The translations under genes and the position numbers were made by a program. Under the pieces are notes generated by a model, which did not search any database, was not told where the DNA came from, and saw nothing but the letters and a program-made list of their open reading frames with translations. From positions 62,001-126,000 of the forward strand of contig NZ_JAMJPJ010000003.1 in assembly GCF_023555005.1 (NCBI RefSeq): a stretch of 64,000 bases of DNA, in the 5' to 3' direction. This DNA comes from Halomonas llamarensis. Lineage in GTDB: Bacteria; Pseudomonadota; Gammaproteobacteria; Pseudomonadales; Halomonadaceae. Positions 47,854-57,229 of this stretch are shown here, one piece after another (within the stretch, counting starts at the first letter, position 1; each line of letters starts with the position of its first letter).

Positions 47854-48369
47854 ATGTCGATTACGGCGCATCAGGTGGTGACGTTGCACTATGTGTTAAG
47901 CGATGTGCTCAGCGATGGCAAGCGGGTACTTGACGATTCCAAGGCACGCAATAAGCCGCTGGAGTATTTGCACGGCCACCATAACATCGTGCCAGGGCTT
48001 GAGCGCGCGCTGGAGGGCCAAAAGGCGGGTGCTGAACTTGGCGTAACGCTAATGCCAGCCGATGCGTATGGCGTTCGCAACGAGTCGTTGGTGCAGCAGG
48101 TGGGCCGCGCTTCGTTTGGTAACGCTGACTTACAGCCCGGCAGCTGTTTTCAAACCGAAGGCGAGGCGGGGCCACAAATTGTTACTGTGGTTAGCGTAGA
48201 CGGGGATCAGGTGACCGTGGATACCAACCATCCGCTGGCAGGCCGAACGCTTCACTATCAGGTGAGCCTATTAGATGTGCGCGAAGCCACCCGGGCCGAG
48301 TTGGCAAAAGGACACCCGCTACCGCCGGGTACCGATCATGCCAAGGTAGAAGATCGCAAGGTGCTATAA
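47854..48369 (+). CDS. FKBP-type peptidyl-prolyl isomerase, SlyD-like
   Basis: Prolyl isomerase/chaperone of the SlyD class. The 171-residue product has the FKBP halves (VVTLHYVLSD and LHYQVSLLDVREAT) around an inserted chaperone flap (about residues 70-125), and the family phrase GLERALEGQKAGAEL. It lacks the His/Cys-rich metal-binding tail of E. coli SlyD. The site GAGAGGAG precedes the ATG. Divergent from the AmpG-like gene. Confidence 0.9.
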   Translation: MSITAHQVVTLHYVLSDVLSDGKRVLDDSKARNKPLEYLHGHHNIVPGLERALEGQKAGAELGVTLMPADAYGVRNESLVQQVGRASFGNADLQPGSCFQTEGEAGPQIVTVVSVDGDQVTVDTNHPLAGRTLHYQVSLLDVREATRAELAKGHPLPPGTDHAKVEDRKVL

Positions 48370-48536
48370 CGTCCGATGTTGATAAAAGAAGCTTCGGCCG
48401 TTAATAGAAAAGTGACCCATATCAAATTGTTTCGTTCGTGCCTGCTTTGGTGTCAGCAAAATTGACGTAGATCAGTTTTCTTCCCCGCATTCGTGACTAC
48501 TATGAAGCCATCACATCACGGCGGGGGAGCAAGCAC

Positions 48537-48647
48537 ATGTATTGGGATGGCACTGTTATCTTTGGTTTGGTCACCGTCGGATTAATGATTGTTTTTATGG
48601 CGGGATGGATCGGTTTTATCGTTCGTGATAGCAAACGTAAGAAGTAA
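48537..48647 (+). CDS. 36-residue single-span membrane peptide
   Basis: ATG at 48537 with GGGGGAGC 5-12 bases upstream; stop TAA at 48645-48647. The peptide is one hydrophobic helix (about residues 7-29) with the basic tail VRDSKRKK, implying N-out/C-in orientation. A strong terminator follows 60 bases later, which together with the ribosome-binding site argues for a real monocistronic gene. I do not recognise a named family. It is the type of small subunit or regulator that binds a larger membrane complex, but no partner is evident here. Confidence 0.65.
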   Translation: MYWDGTVIFGLVTVGLMIVFMAGWIGFIVRDSKRKK

Positions 48648-48708
48648 GTTTTGTTATTAGCAACCAGTCGTCAGGGGAGGAGGCTTGCTGTAATAGGTAA
48701 GCTTCCAG

Positions 48709-48739
48709 TTGCCGACCCGTTTGGGTCGGCATTTTTTTT
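48709..48739 (+). terminator. Terminator after the small membrane peptide gene
   Basis: A 9-bp stem TGCCGACCC / GGGTCGGCA with a GTTT loop, followed by a run of eight T. Strong. Confidence 0.93.
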
Positions 48740-48778
48740 GTATGTTAAAAAGAAAAAGCTCTACTTGATAATGAATGC

Positions 48779-49231
48779 TTACTGCAAGCGCATGATCTCC
48801 TCATAAAGCGGCGCTAGGCGGCCTAGCATGTCATTGCGGGCAGAAAGCGGCACGCCTTCTTCCTGCATCGCTGCATCTAAATACGCGACAACACGGTTAA
48901 AATGCGCGTCGGTTATCCCCATGGTTTGGTGGGCTCGGTCCATCGGTGGCCCCTCGTAACGGCAGGGGCCGTCGCTAATATCGCACAGCTGTGTGGCAAA
49001 CGAGGTGGCAAAGAGGTCGATATTGGTGTTGGTAAAGTAGCTCACCACTTCGTCATCATCGGCAATTCGGTAGAGCAGGTTTTCCACCACGGCGTCAATA
49101 GTGGCTTGGCCACCCATGCGTGCGTAAAGCGTGGAGGTATCGTGACGCTGAGCGCAACCCGACAGAGACCATGCGCTCACTAGCACGCATGTAAGCATTA
49201 AGTGACGGGCGCTGATGTCGGTTAATCGCAT
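48779..49231 (-). CDS. Lipid-anchored group 1 truncated haemoglobin
   Basis: Haem protein of the truncated (2-over-2) globin family. The first 26 residues are a lipoprotein signal with lipobox Leu-Ser-Gly-Cys (Cys26), so it is predicted to be outside the cytoplasm, which is unusual since most truncated globins are cytoplasmic. The globin core shows LYARMGGQATIDAVV, YF near position B10/CD1, and the proximal-His region MDRAHQTMGITDAHF (His101). Cys83 and Cys90 could form a disulfide. It is the last gene of the cupredoxin-EAL-DUF3034-globin set, 35 bases after the DUF3034 gene. Confidence 0.88.
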   Translation of the reverse strand: MRLTDISARHLMLTCVLVSAWSLSGCAQRHDTSTLYARMGGQATIDAVVENLLYRIADDDEVVSYFTNTNIDLFATSFATQLCDISDGPCRYEGPPMDRAHQTMGITDAHFNRVVAYLDAAMQEEGVPLSARNDMLGRLAPLYEEIMRLQ

Positions 49232-49266
49232 GGTAGTTCCTTTTTCGTAACCCAGAAATAAGCAAC

Positions 49267-50127
49267 TTAAAAAGCCGCTTGAAGGGACACATACCCGCCG
49301 CGCTGGGAGGGCAGCCCGGCAATGTCACCGAGGTCCAGCCACGCACCGGTAAGCGATACATGCTTATTAAAGAAGTAAGCGCTATAGAGACTTTGCCAAT
49401 CGTCTTCCTGGGCCACGCTTAAGTTATCTGGTTTTTGGCGGTACTCGGTGCCTACAATCCAGTTGGGCGTAATAAAGACGCCTACGCTGCCTTCCGCCAC
49501 CCAGTCACGGCCTCCCTGGTCGCCACCAAACCCCAAGAGCCCGCCCTGGTTAGCCGACGTGTTACGCAGTGTGCCGTTAACCAGTACGTTACGGCCCAAA
49601 AAGGCGTTGAACAGCAGTTTGCTGGCGCTTATATAAGCGTCGGTACCACGGGTGTCATCGGCACCCAGTGCCGTTGGCACCGTGCCATCGACCAAGCGCT
49701 TGTGCAGTACGCCGACGCTCCAAATACCCAGCGGGTGGTACAGCACATCGCCAAACAGGCGCGCTTTACCACCGTAAATATCCTGCTCAATTTCGCCGCC
49801 CAGTGTCGTCAGTTCAAAGGTTTGGCGCGCGATAGAGAATTCCATTCGGTCATGAATGTTAACGCTTGTGCCGATAACGCTTAGCCGGTAATCATCGAGC
49901 CGTGCTCGTGTGGCCGAGGCGGTAACGCCTAACTCGCTTTCACTGGCGGTGCTGGTGAGCACTGCCCAGGGAGAGAGCCCGCCGCCAGCCGCGCCTTCAA
50001 TGGCGCTCACTGCACCGGTGCCTAAAATTCGGCTGCCTGCGACGCTTGGGGCCGCCGTCAGTAGAGCGATAAGTGCTAAGCAGGCTGTGAACGCGAGGCA
50101 TCGTTTGGAGAAAAGGTGTCGGGACAT
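49267..50127 (-). CDS. DUF3034 family outer-envelope protein
   Basis: Secreted protein of unknown function. The 286-residue product has a signal peptide (about residues 1-30, cleavage near PSVAG) and a mature part of alternating polar/aromatic strands ending in an aromatic Phe (VSLQAAF), which suggests a beta-barrel in the outer membrane. GTGAVSAIEGAAGGGLSPWA at the start of the mature chain is what I associate with DUF3034. The start at 50127 (MSRHLF) is preferred over 50163. Lies between the EAL protein and globin genes. Confidence 0.8.
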   Translation of the reverse strand: MSRHLFSKRCLAFTACLALIALLTAAPSVAGSRILGTGAVSAIEGAAGGGLSPWAVLTSTASESELGVTASATRARLDDYRLSVIGTSVNIHDRMEFSIARQTFELTTLGGEIEQDIYGGKARLFGDVLYHPLGIWSVGVLHKRLVDGTVPTALGADDTRGTDAYISASKLLFNAFLGRNVLVNGTLRNTSANQGGLLGFGGDQGGRDWVAEGSVGVFITPNWIVGTEYRQKPDNLSVAQEDDWQSLYSAYFFNKHVSLTGAWLDLGDIAGLPSQRGGYVSLQAAF

Positions 50128-50174
50128 AGCGGTACTCTGTACGTTATTTATAAAGTTATACATTAGTTATGCTG

Positions 50175-52523
50175 TTATTTGTTGGTTGTGGTGCTGCCAG
50201 ACAGCAGCAGGGGTTTAAAGTCAGCAAGCCATGAAGTAACGGCATCGGCGGGCATCGGTTTTGCTATCCAATAGCCCTGCAGGTAATCGCAGTGCAGACG
50301 GCTTAGTAGTTCAGCGCTGGCGCTATTTTCAACGCCTTCGGCCACAATTTTTAGGTCCAAATTGTGCCCCATTTCAATGGTGGAGCGCACAATCGTGAGG
50401 TCTTCTTCTTGAGTATCGAGCTTGAGCACAAAAGATTTATCGATCTTTAGTTCATCAACGGGCAAGCGCTTAATTTGCGCCAGCGACGAATAGCCGGTGC
50501 CATAATCATCAACGGAAATTTTTAATCCCAGCCAGCTAAGATCAAGCAGCGTTTCTGTCGCCGCATCGGCATCCTGCATGACGTCGCTTTCGGTGACTTC
50601 TAGGGCTAGCTGGTCGGGAGTTAGGTTGTAGTGGCTAAACAGCTTATTTAGCCGCTGGGGTAGCGTTGGGTCGGTCACATCGCTTGCCGATAAGTTAATC
50701 GCTACCGACAAGTGGTGCCCCTGCGTTTTCCATAGGTGAATCTGTTGGCAAACATGGCCGAGCATCCAGTGACTAAGCATCGCGATGTTGCCCGAGCGTT
50801 CAGCTAAGCCAATAAATTCATCCGGTGGCACAAACCCCAAGGTCGGGTGCCGCCAGCGCATGAGTGCCTCAAACTGGCATACTCGCCCGGTGCGGGTATC
50901 CACCTTGGGTTGGTAGGCCATCCATAGCTCGTTTTTATTGACGGCTTCCTGCAAATCGCGAATCAGCGTTAGCTGACGCAGATGCTGTTCATCTTGGCCT
51001 TCCACGTACCTTTCATGGCTTAAGCGTTGACGGCGGGCTTTATCGAGGGCGATATCCGAACGCCGCAGCAGCAGTTGTGGGTTGTCGCCGTGAGCCGGAT
51101 AGTTAACTTCGCCAGCAGAGAGCGACGGTGTAATGGGGGATTTAGCCAGTTCTATCGGTTGGCTCAGCATGGCCATCAGTTTCACCCGGGTAGCGGGTTC
51201 ACAATGTGGCTGTTCGATCAATAGGACCAGTTCATCACCATCCAGGCGGTAGGCTTTCTTGACGGGGTCAGGCAGTTGTTGCATTCGCTGGGCCAGCGTG
51301 ACCAGCAATTGATCTCCCAGCGCATAGCCAAAGGTGTCTTTAATATCGCGCAAGTCATTAACGGTAATACGCAGCAACGTGAACGGTTGTTGTTGCTGGA
51401 TGACATGGTGAATATCTTCCAGTGCGCTAATGCGGTTGGGAAGATCGGTTAATAGGTCGTGGCGTGACTGGTGGCGCAGCGTGGCTTCGCGCCGGTCAAT
51501 ATCTTCCTGCATAGAAAGCAGCGTACTGGCCAGTAAGCGAGTTTCTTTGACGGAAGCCCCTTCGGGAATATGTGCCATTCGTTCGCCTTGGCCAATACGT
51601 TGGGCCGCCTTGGCGAGGGCGATAAGCGGCTTACTGATGCTGCGAGCACTCCACATGGCCGCCGCTGTGGTAAGTAGCAGCATCAGTACGACAATACCGA
51701 ATAGTTGCCACATTAGGTTGCTGTAGGCACCCAGCAGTTCATTCCGCGATAGCTGCAATAAGGCAAACGATTGATAACGGTCGTTATCAAGCAAGATGGA
51801 TGCGTAGGAGAGGTAGTTATCATCGTCTGACATCTGACTGCGGGTGGTATAGCCTCCTTCCATTAGCCTGTTGCCCTGGTCGTTCATCAGGCTCATGGCA
51901 ATCTGCTCTTGGTGGGAACTCGCCACATAACTCACTTGGCCGCTGGCATGGTAGGTCACGATACTGATATCTAATCCGGTCAGCGTATTGATTTCCTGGG
52001 TAACGTCTTCGTCAAGTAAAAAGCCCATGCCCACCCAGCCTATGAGATTGGGAGCGCGAACCGGCATCAGGACAAATTCGTAGGGCTTACCTTCGGCAAT
52101 CACCACGCCAACGCCATGACCATTTTGCTGGGCGCGTTCAAAAAGTTCAGGAAAAGGCACCGCGCTGTCCTGGGCATGGTGACTGCTGGCCAGCACGTTT
52201 CCATCCAGGTCGCTGAGCATGACCATGTTAGCTTTGGCGCGGTCGCCGTGATTGGCAAGTACGGAATACAGTGTGGCCGTGTCTTTAGTGGCTACCGCAC
52301 TTTTAAAGCCGAAGTCATCTGCCAAAATTGCGACGTTATTACGCAACTGTTCGCCACGACCGTCGAGCAGCTGCTGAAGCACACGCGCCCCTACCTCAAG
52401 CCGCTGGCTGCCTTTTGCCAGTGCATCGTTTTGCGTGGCGCGCAAAAACGCAACGCCTGTGGCAAGTTGAGAAATGATCACAACGGTCAGCAGCACTAGC
52501 AACAAGCGCGTGCGAAAGCGCAT
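50175..52523 (-). CDS. Membrane c-di-GMP phosphodiesterase (degenerate GGDEF plus EAL)
   Basis: Two membrane helices (about 7-28 and 270-295) enclose a periplasmic sensor of about 240 residues, followed by a HAMP-like segment, a GGDEF domain and an EAL domain. The GGDEF signature is changed to LDGDEL, so cyclase activity is unlikely. The EAL domain keeps EALMRW, NLSASD, EVTESD, DDYGTGYSS, KIDKSFV and AEGVE, the full catalytic set, so it should hydrolyse c-di-GMP. It follows the cupredoxin-like gene by 29 bases and precedes the DUF3034 gene by 47, one predicted operon. Confidence 0.92.
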   Translation of the reverse strand: MRFRTRLLLVLLTVVIISQLATGVAFLRATQNDALAKGSQRLEVGARVLQQLLDGRGEQLRNNVAILADDFGFKSAVATKDTATLYSVLANHGDRAKANMVMLSDLDGNVLASSHHAQDSAVPFPELFERAQQNGHGVGVVIAEGKPYEFVLMPVRAPNLIGWVGMGFLLDEDVTQEINTLTGLDISIVTYHASGQVSYVASSHQEQIAMSLMNDQGNRLMEGGYTTRSQMSDDDNYLSYASILLDNDRYQSFALLQLSRNELLGAYSNLMWQLFGIVVLMLLLTTAAAMWSARSISKPLIALAKAAQRIGQGERMAHIPEGASVKETRLLASTLLSMQEDIDRREATLRHQSRHDLLTDLPNRISALEDIHHVIQQQQPFTLLRITVNDLRDIKDTFGYALGDQLLVTLAQRMQQLPDPVKKAYRLDGDELVLLIEQPHCEPATRVKLMAMLSQPIELAKSPITPSLSAGEVNYPAHGDNPQLLLRRSDIALDKARRQRLSHERYVEGQDEQHLRQLTLIRDLQEAVNKNELWMAYQPKVDTRTGRVCQFEALMRWRHPTLGFVPPDEFIGLAERSGNIAMLSHWMLGHVCQQIHLWKTQGHHLSVAINLSASDVTDPTLPQRLNKLFSHYNLTPDQLALEVTESDVMQDADAATETLLDLSWLGLKISVDDYGTGYSSLAQIKRLPVDELKIDKSFVLKLDTQEEDLTIVRSTIEMGHNLDLKIVAEGVENSASAELLSRLHCDYLQGYWIAKPMPADAVTSWLADFKPLLLSGSTTTNK

Positions 52524-52552
52524 AAATACCTCTTAATGGGCAGCGTCTGTGC

Positions 52553-53230
52553 TTAATGGCTTTGGGTGGCTTCTTGGAATCGCTGCTGCAACGGAGAAGG
52601 TTCAGGCGGCTGTGGCGGCATGGCGTTTAACTCTAGGCTAACGGCCACGTTCTCCGAATCGCTAATATCACCTTCCCACCATACGGTTTGGCTATCATCC
52701 ATACGACTGTGCCACACCCGCATACGGTGACTTCCTTCAGGTAATGCGGGCAGTGTCAGCCTACCTTCGCTATCGGTCAGGGCAGCGTAAGGCGCATCGC
52801 TCACAACGATAAATGCTTGCATATGATCATGGATATTACAGCCCAACACCACAACACCGGCTTGGTCGAAATGAATCGGTGGCGGCGTTTCGTTTAGGTA
52901 AAGCTCCAAATCAAAGGTTTTAGCCGGTGAAAAAGAGAAGACATGATGTCGCGTAGTGTCTTCGTTAGGAAAGGCGACATGGCTTCCGGTAGGCACGGTA
53001 AGAACGCGAGGGTGAAACGTTGCGTTGCGTTGGACGACGTTATGAGATGGATCTTCCGGTGTTGGCGCCGGTTCGAAATAGACTTCTACTACCGCATTTT
53101 CTAAGGGATTGCCCGCTAAGTCGGTCACGTTAACCGTCGCTGCTTCAACATTTAAGCTGAGCAGAGCCGTCAGACATACAAGTGGCAAGGCATGGAAGCT
53201 TGAGCGTAAATCCGTAAACGGTGAGCGCAT
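52553..53230 (-). CDS. Secreted cupredoxin-like protein (methylamine-utilisation protein-like)
   Basis: Signal peptide (cleavage near VEA-A, about residue 30) followed by a carboxypeptidase-regulatory-like strand (TVNVTDLAGNPLENAVVEVYF), a plastocyanin-type domain, and a Pro-rich tail. The likely copper ligands are the His of DTTRHHVFSFS and the Cys, His and Met of VVLGCNIHDHMQAF, in the spacing of type 1 copper proteins. Length 225. First gene of the set with the EAL, DUF3034 and globin genes, suggesting a redox or gas-linked signalling role. Confidence 0.82.
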   Translation of the reverse strand: MRSPFTDLRSSFHALPLVCLTALLSLNVEAATVNVTDLAGNPLENAVVEVYFEPAPTPEDPSHNVVQRNATFHPRVLTVPTGSHVAFPNEDTTRHHVFSFSPAKTFDLELYLNETPPPIHFDQAGVVVLGCNIHDHMQAFIVVSDAPYAALTDSEGRLTLPALPEGSHRMRVWHSRMDDSQTVWWEGDISDSENVAVSLELNAMPPQPPEPSPLQQRFQEATQSH

Positions 53231-53350
53231 GGAGTAATACCTGAATAGGAAAAAATTGTTCCTAATAATGTAATATAAATGCCCAAAAGTCAGGTTTTCG
53301 AATTAACGGTTATCGTAGATAAATCAAAATAAAATTAACAATAAGGCACC

Positions 53351-53932
53351 CTAGCGCCAGTTTTTTCGCCATTCCTGAAGCACCCGTTCGGGATACCACG
53401 TCTCTCCAAGGCTTCCGTTATAGCGCGCAAGCGCTCGGGTAAAATCGCCCCTTTCAACGGCTAAATAGTGTGCCAAGATAGTGCAACCGTAGCGTAAATT
53501 GCGCCGTGGGTCTTTAAGATCATCGGCAGGCACGCCGAGCTCATCAATCCAGAACGGCATAATCTGCATGAGTCCAACGGCACCGGCAGATGAGATGGCG
53601 TTGGCATCAAAGCCACTTTCAACTTGAATGAGTGCCAGCACTAAGGTCGGTGGTAAATCGGCTAATCTGGCTTCCAGGTAGATACGGCGCAGTAAACGAT
53701 CGCGTTTGGCAGCGTCAGCGATGAAGCGGGTTAAGGCAGGTGCCATGCGTTCAACCCAGCGCTTTTTTTGCTGTTGGTCGGTGTTGATATGTGATTCAGA
53801 CGCAGCTTCGAACGTGGGGCGAAGTGCTGTCTTGCTGGCTGGCTCAGACGCTTGCGGCGCTAGGCTTATGAGCCCACACGCCGCAAGCAAAAGCCATAGG
53901 CTATTACGCTTGTGCAAGCCCGGCTTTTTCAC
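53351..53932 (-). CDS. Lytic transglycosylase (SLT domain)
   Basis: Murein-cleaving enzyme of the periplasm. An N-terminal signal (about 10-28) is followed by an SLT domain with the catalytic Glu105 in [11 protein letters not shown], then [11 protein letters not shown] and a C-terminal [16 protein letters not shown]. The 193-residue size matches small MltC/Slt-type enzymes. The start is a GTG at 53932, lying 29 bases inside the end of proS on the same strand; this overlap is supported by the continuous signal peptide but the ribosome-binding site is poor. Confidence 0.85.
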   Translation of the reverse strand: MKKPGLHKRNSLWLLLAACGLISLAPQASEPASKTALRPTFEAASESHINTDQQQKKRWVERMAPALTRFIADAAKRDRLLRRIYLEARLADLPPTLVLALIQVESGFDANAISSAGAVGLMQIMPFWIDELGVPADDLKDPRRNLRYGCTILAHYLAVERGDFTRALARYNGSLGETWYPERVLQEWRKNWR

Positions 53933-55634
53933 GCAGAAAGTCGCTCACTTGCTCAGCAGGAATCATCGTGACGTCGGTATCGCGGCGGCCTTTGTACTCT
54001 AGCTCGCCGTTATCCAGGCCGCGATCACCAATCACGATACGGTGTGGAACGCCCATCAGCTCTAGATCGGCAAACTTAACGCCAGGGCGGGTATCGCGGT
54101 CGTCTAAGAGAACGTCGAGCCCGGCGGCGGTTAACGTTTGGTAAAGACGTTCAGATTCTTCGCGTACGCGCTGTGATTTGTGTGCGTTCATCGGCACCAG
54201 GGCGACATGGAACGGTGCGATGGCGTTGGGCCAGATGATGCCTGCTTCGTCGTGATTCTGCTCTATGGCGGCGGCGACCACACGGGTTACGCCAATACCG
54301 TAGCAGCCCATCCACGGGTGGCTGGTTTTGCCGTTATCGCCAAGAACCGTGGCGTTCATCGATTCAGAGTATTTTTGCCCCAGCTGGAAAACGTGGCCGA
54401 CTTCGATGCCGCGTTTAATCGCAAGCTTGCCCTTGCCGTCGGGTGAGGGGTCGCCTTCGACCACGTTGCGAAGGTCTGCCACTTCCGGCAGCGCGGCGTC
54501 GCGCTCCCAGTTGATGCCGAAGTGGTGCTTGCCATCGGTGTTAGCGCCTGCGCCAAAGTCGCTCATTAGCGCCACGCTGCGATCGATGATAATCGGCATG
54601 TCGAGGTTCACCGGGCCAAGTGAGCCAGGACCTGCGCCTACCGCGGCGCGAATTTCTTCTTCAGATGCCATGGTCAGCGGCGCGGCCACGTCAGGATGGT
54701 TTTCCGCTTTCACGTCGTTTAGCTCGTGATCGCCACGTACCAGAAGCGCAATCAAGCCGCCTTCCGCGGCATGTACCATCAGTGTTTTTACGGTTTTTTC
54801 AATCGGCAGCTTGAACTGTTCAACCAAGGTGGCGATGGTTTTGGCATCCGGTGTATCGACAAGGCGAAGTTCTTCGCTGGGGGCGGCGCGCTCTGCGTTG
54901 CTGCCTAGAGGCGCGGCAAGTGCCTCGGCTTTCTCGATGTTAGCGGCGTAGTCGGACTCGGTCGAGAAGACAATAGCGTCTTCTCCAGAATCGGCCAGCA
55001 CCTGAAACTCATGGGAACCGGTCCCGCCGATGTCGCCGTTGTCAGCTTCGACGGCGCGAAAGTCGAGCCCTAACCGGGTGAATATCCGCATGTAGGCGTC
55101 ATACATCACCTGGTACGAACGCTTAAGCCCAGCCTGGTCGACATCGAATGAGTAGGCGTCCTTCATGATGAATTCGCGCGAGCGCATCACGCCGAAACGT
55201 GGACGGGTCTCATCGCGGAACTTGGTCTGGATCTGGTAGAAGTTGGCCGGGAGCTGCTTGTAGCTAGCGATCTCTTTGCGCACCAAGTCGGTGATCACTT
55301 CCTCGTGGGTGGGGCCGACGCAGTAGTCGCGGTCATGACGATCCTTGAGTCGCAGCAGCAGGTCACCGTACTTGTCCCAGCGGCCAGACTCCTGCCACAG
55401 CTCGGCGGGTTGCACTGCCGGCATTAGTACTTCCTGGGCACCGGCGCGATCCATCTCTTCGCGCACGATGGTTTCGACTTTACGCAATGTGCGCAGTCCC
55501 AGTGGCAGCCAAGTGTACAGCCCTGAGGTTAAGCGACGGATCATCCCTGCACGCAGCATCAGCTGGTGGCTGATCACTTCTGCATCGGCCGGGGTTTCTT
55601 TAAGAGTAGCAATGAGTAATTGGCTGGCGCGCAT
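53904..55634 (-). CDS. proS: Proline-tRNA ligase
   Basis: Class II aminoacyl-tRNA synthetase that charges tRNA-Pro. The 576-residue product is the bacterial type with an editing (INS) domain between motifs 2 and 3 (about 230-400). Motif 1/2 regions [14 protein letters not shown] and [17 protein letters not shown], and a C-terminal anticodon-binding domain, are readable. Length equals E. coli (572). Start at 55634 ([15 protein letters not shown]) is the conserved one. Confidence 0.97.
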   Translation of the reverse strand: MRASQLLIATLKETPADAEVISHQLMLRAGMIRRLTSGLYTWLPLGLRTLRKVETIVREEMDRAGAQEVLMPAVQPAELWQESGRWDKYGDLLLRLKDRHDRDYCVGPTHEEVITDLVRKEIASYKQLPANFYQIQTKFRDETRPRFGVMRSREFIMKDAYSFDVDQAGLKRSYQVMYDAYMRIFTRLGLDFRAVEADNGDIGGTGSHEFQVLADSGEDAIVFSTESDYAANIEKAEALAAPLGSNAERAAPSEELRLVDTPDAKTIATLVEQFKLPIEKTVKTLMVHAAEGGLIALLVRGDHELNDVKAENHPDVAAPLTMASEEEIRAAVGAGPGSLGPVNLDMPIIIDRSVALMSDFGAGANTDGKHHFGINWERDAALPEVADLRNVVEGDPSPDGKGKLAIKRGIEVGHVFQLGQKYSESMNATVLGDNGKTSHPWMGCYGIGVTRVVAAAIEQNHDEAGIIWPNAIAPFHVALVPMNAHKSQRVREESERLYQTLTAAGLDVLLDDRDTRPGVKFADLELMGVPHRIVIGDRGLDNGELEYKGRRDTDVTMIPAEQVSDFLREKAGLAQA

Positions 55635-55865
55635 GGGGTTAGGTATCCCTTGATATTCTTAGCAGTGGATGTGAAGCCGTGATCGGTGGGCTTGCCGATG
55701 TAAGCTGGCAACGAACAAGTGCCGACATTGTACGGCGAAGCGTTGACAGCGGCAAAACTCAAACGTCTGTTAGGCTGTGCTAGTATGTTGGTGTTTTTAA
55801 GCGTATTGGTAAAATCTGTTTTAGAAACTGTTTTGAAAACCGTTTTGCCTTGATGAGGAAGAGCT

Positions 55866-56297
55866 ATGCAAGCGCGGTATCGCTGGTTAAAAGGCGCAGT
55901 TGTTGCCACCTGTGTGGTGGCATTAAGTGGCTGCGGGACGCTTTTCTATCCTGAGCGTAAAGGGCAGATGAGCGGCAATGTGGATCCGGTCGTGGCCATT
56001 GCCAACGGTGTTGGCTTGCTGTTCTTTATTGTACCGGGGGTAATCGCCTATGCCGTCGATTTCTCAAACGGAACCATCTATCTCCCTAGCCGTGACTCGG
56101 CCTCACTTGACGTTGAGCGCCTAAAAGATGTCAACGACGTAGTCGCACTGGAAACGCTGCTGTCGCAAAAGGCCGGGCAGCCGGTGCGACTGAATAACGA
56201 GCTGCTCATGGTGGAAGAGGTCGAAAGCCTCGATGTTGCCATGGCGATGGTGCGTATGTCCGGCGTATTAGACGACGAGAAACTCGCCACCATGTAG
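55866..56297 (+). CDS. Lipoprotein of unknown function
   Basis: The 143-residue product has a lipoprotein signal with lipobox Leu-Ser-Gly-Cys (Cys23) and a conserved-looking CGTLFYPERKGQ right after it, then VDPVVAIANGVGLLFFIVPGVIAYAVDF, a second hydrophobic stretch. I recognise the GTLFYPERKGQ pattern as widespread in gammaproteobacterial lipoproteins but know no function. GAGGAAGAG precedes the ATG. Convergent with the glycerophosphodiesterase gene and divergent from proS. Confidence 0.82.
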   Translation: MQARYRWLKGAVVATCVVALSGCGTLFYPERKGQMSGNVDPVVAIANGVGLLFFIVPGVIAYAVDFSNGTIYLPSRDSASLDVERLKDVNDVVALETLLSQKAGQPVRLNNELLMVEEVESLDVAMAMVRMSGVLDDEKLATM

Positions 56298-56325
56298 ATG
56301 AAGCTAACGTTAGCGCCAGTATATT

Positions 56326-57099
56326 TCATCGATTTGCCTTATCTTGTTGGCTATTTAGGTAGCGCTGAAACGTCGCCGGGTCATCCGTAAACGCGCTTGA
56401 AACACCCCATGCCCAGTACGGGTGAAACGCACTTGGGTCGTTGACGGTGTAGCAAAGGAGTTGGTAACCCGCGACGCGTACCGCGTTGGCGTGATGGCGT
56501 GACAACCGTGGCCAGTGGCAATGCACGCTATAAGCGTCGATGGCCTCGCACTGAGATCGCCAGTTGGCAGGTAGTGCACGAAAGAGTGCGCCCAATGCGA
56601 GTTCCTGTGCATTGGCGTGTTGGCGGCAGCGTTTCAGCGCTTGAATATCAAACGATGAAACAAGCAACCGTTCGGGCGATAGTGCTGACATCAATAGGGG
56701 AATGACGCGGTCGACCAGTGCTTCGCCGTCACGGCCTTGGTTGACTTTAAGCTCTATATTAACTCCCATGGTGAGCGTGTCTAAAAGCGCCAACATGGAT
56801 TTCAAACTGGCCATACGCTCTCCGCGAAAGGTATCGCCAAACCAACTGCCCACGTCAAGCTGGCAGGCTTGCGACCAGCTTAAACGGCTTATATCTCCCT
56901 GCCCATCCGAGCAGCGCGTAACGTCTTTGTCGTGCCAAATAACCGCTGTGCCATCGCCAAGAAGTTGCACGTCAAGCTCTACCCAGCGCGCACCTATATC
57001 ATGCGCAGCTTTAACGGCGGCCAGGGTGTTTTCCGGCGCCGCAGACGAATAACCGCGGTGAGTAATTAAGGCGGGCAGTGAGATTTCTGGGTGCATCAT
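56326..57099 (-). CDS. ugpQ: Glycerophosphodiester phosphodiesterase
   Basis: Hydrolyses glycerophosphodiesters to glycerol-3-phosphate and an alcohol. The GDPD catalytic set is present: His14 and Arg15 in ITHRGYSSAAPENT, Glu41 and Asp43 in WVELDVQ, and His56 in IWHDKDVTR. No signal peptide, so cytoplasmic, as UgpQ. Length 257 is typical. GGAA lies ahead of the tandem ATGATG start. It has no adjacent ugp transporter genes. Confidence 0.9.
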   Translation of the reverse strand: MMHPEISLPALITHRGYSSAAPENTLAAVKAAHDIGARWVELDVQLLGDGTAVIWHDKDVTRCSDGQGDISRLSWSQACQLDVGSWFGDTFRGERMASLKSMLALLDTLTMGVNIELKVNQGRDGEALVDRVIPLLMSALSPERLLVSSFDIQALKRCRQHANAQELALGALFRALPANWRSQCEAIDAYSVHCHWPRLSRHHANAVRVAGYQLLCYTVNDPSAFHPYWAWGVSSAFTDDPATFQRYLNSQQDKANR

Positions 57100-57229
57100 G
57101 AACGTTCCATTAGCCGTCGGCGATCAATATAGCCGGAGTTTATCATGCGCATTGTTACCGCCGCGTTGCGCAGCCGTCTCGACAGCGTTAGCGTGCAATA
57201 CTTCCCAATAAAAAAGGAGCTCCACCTGT

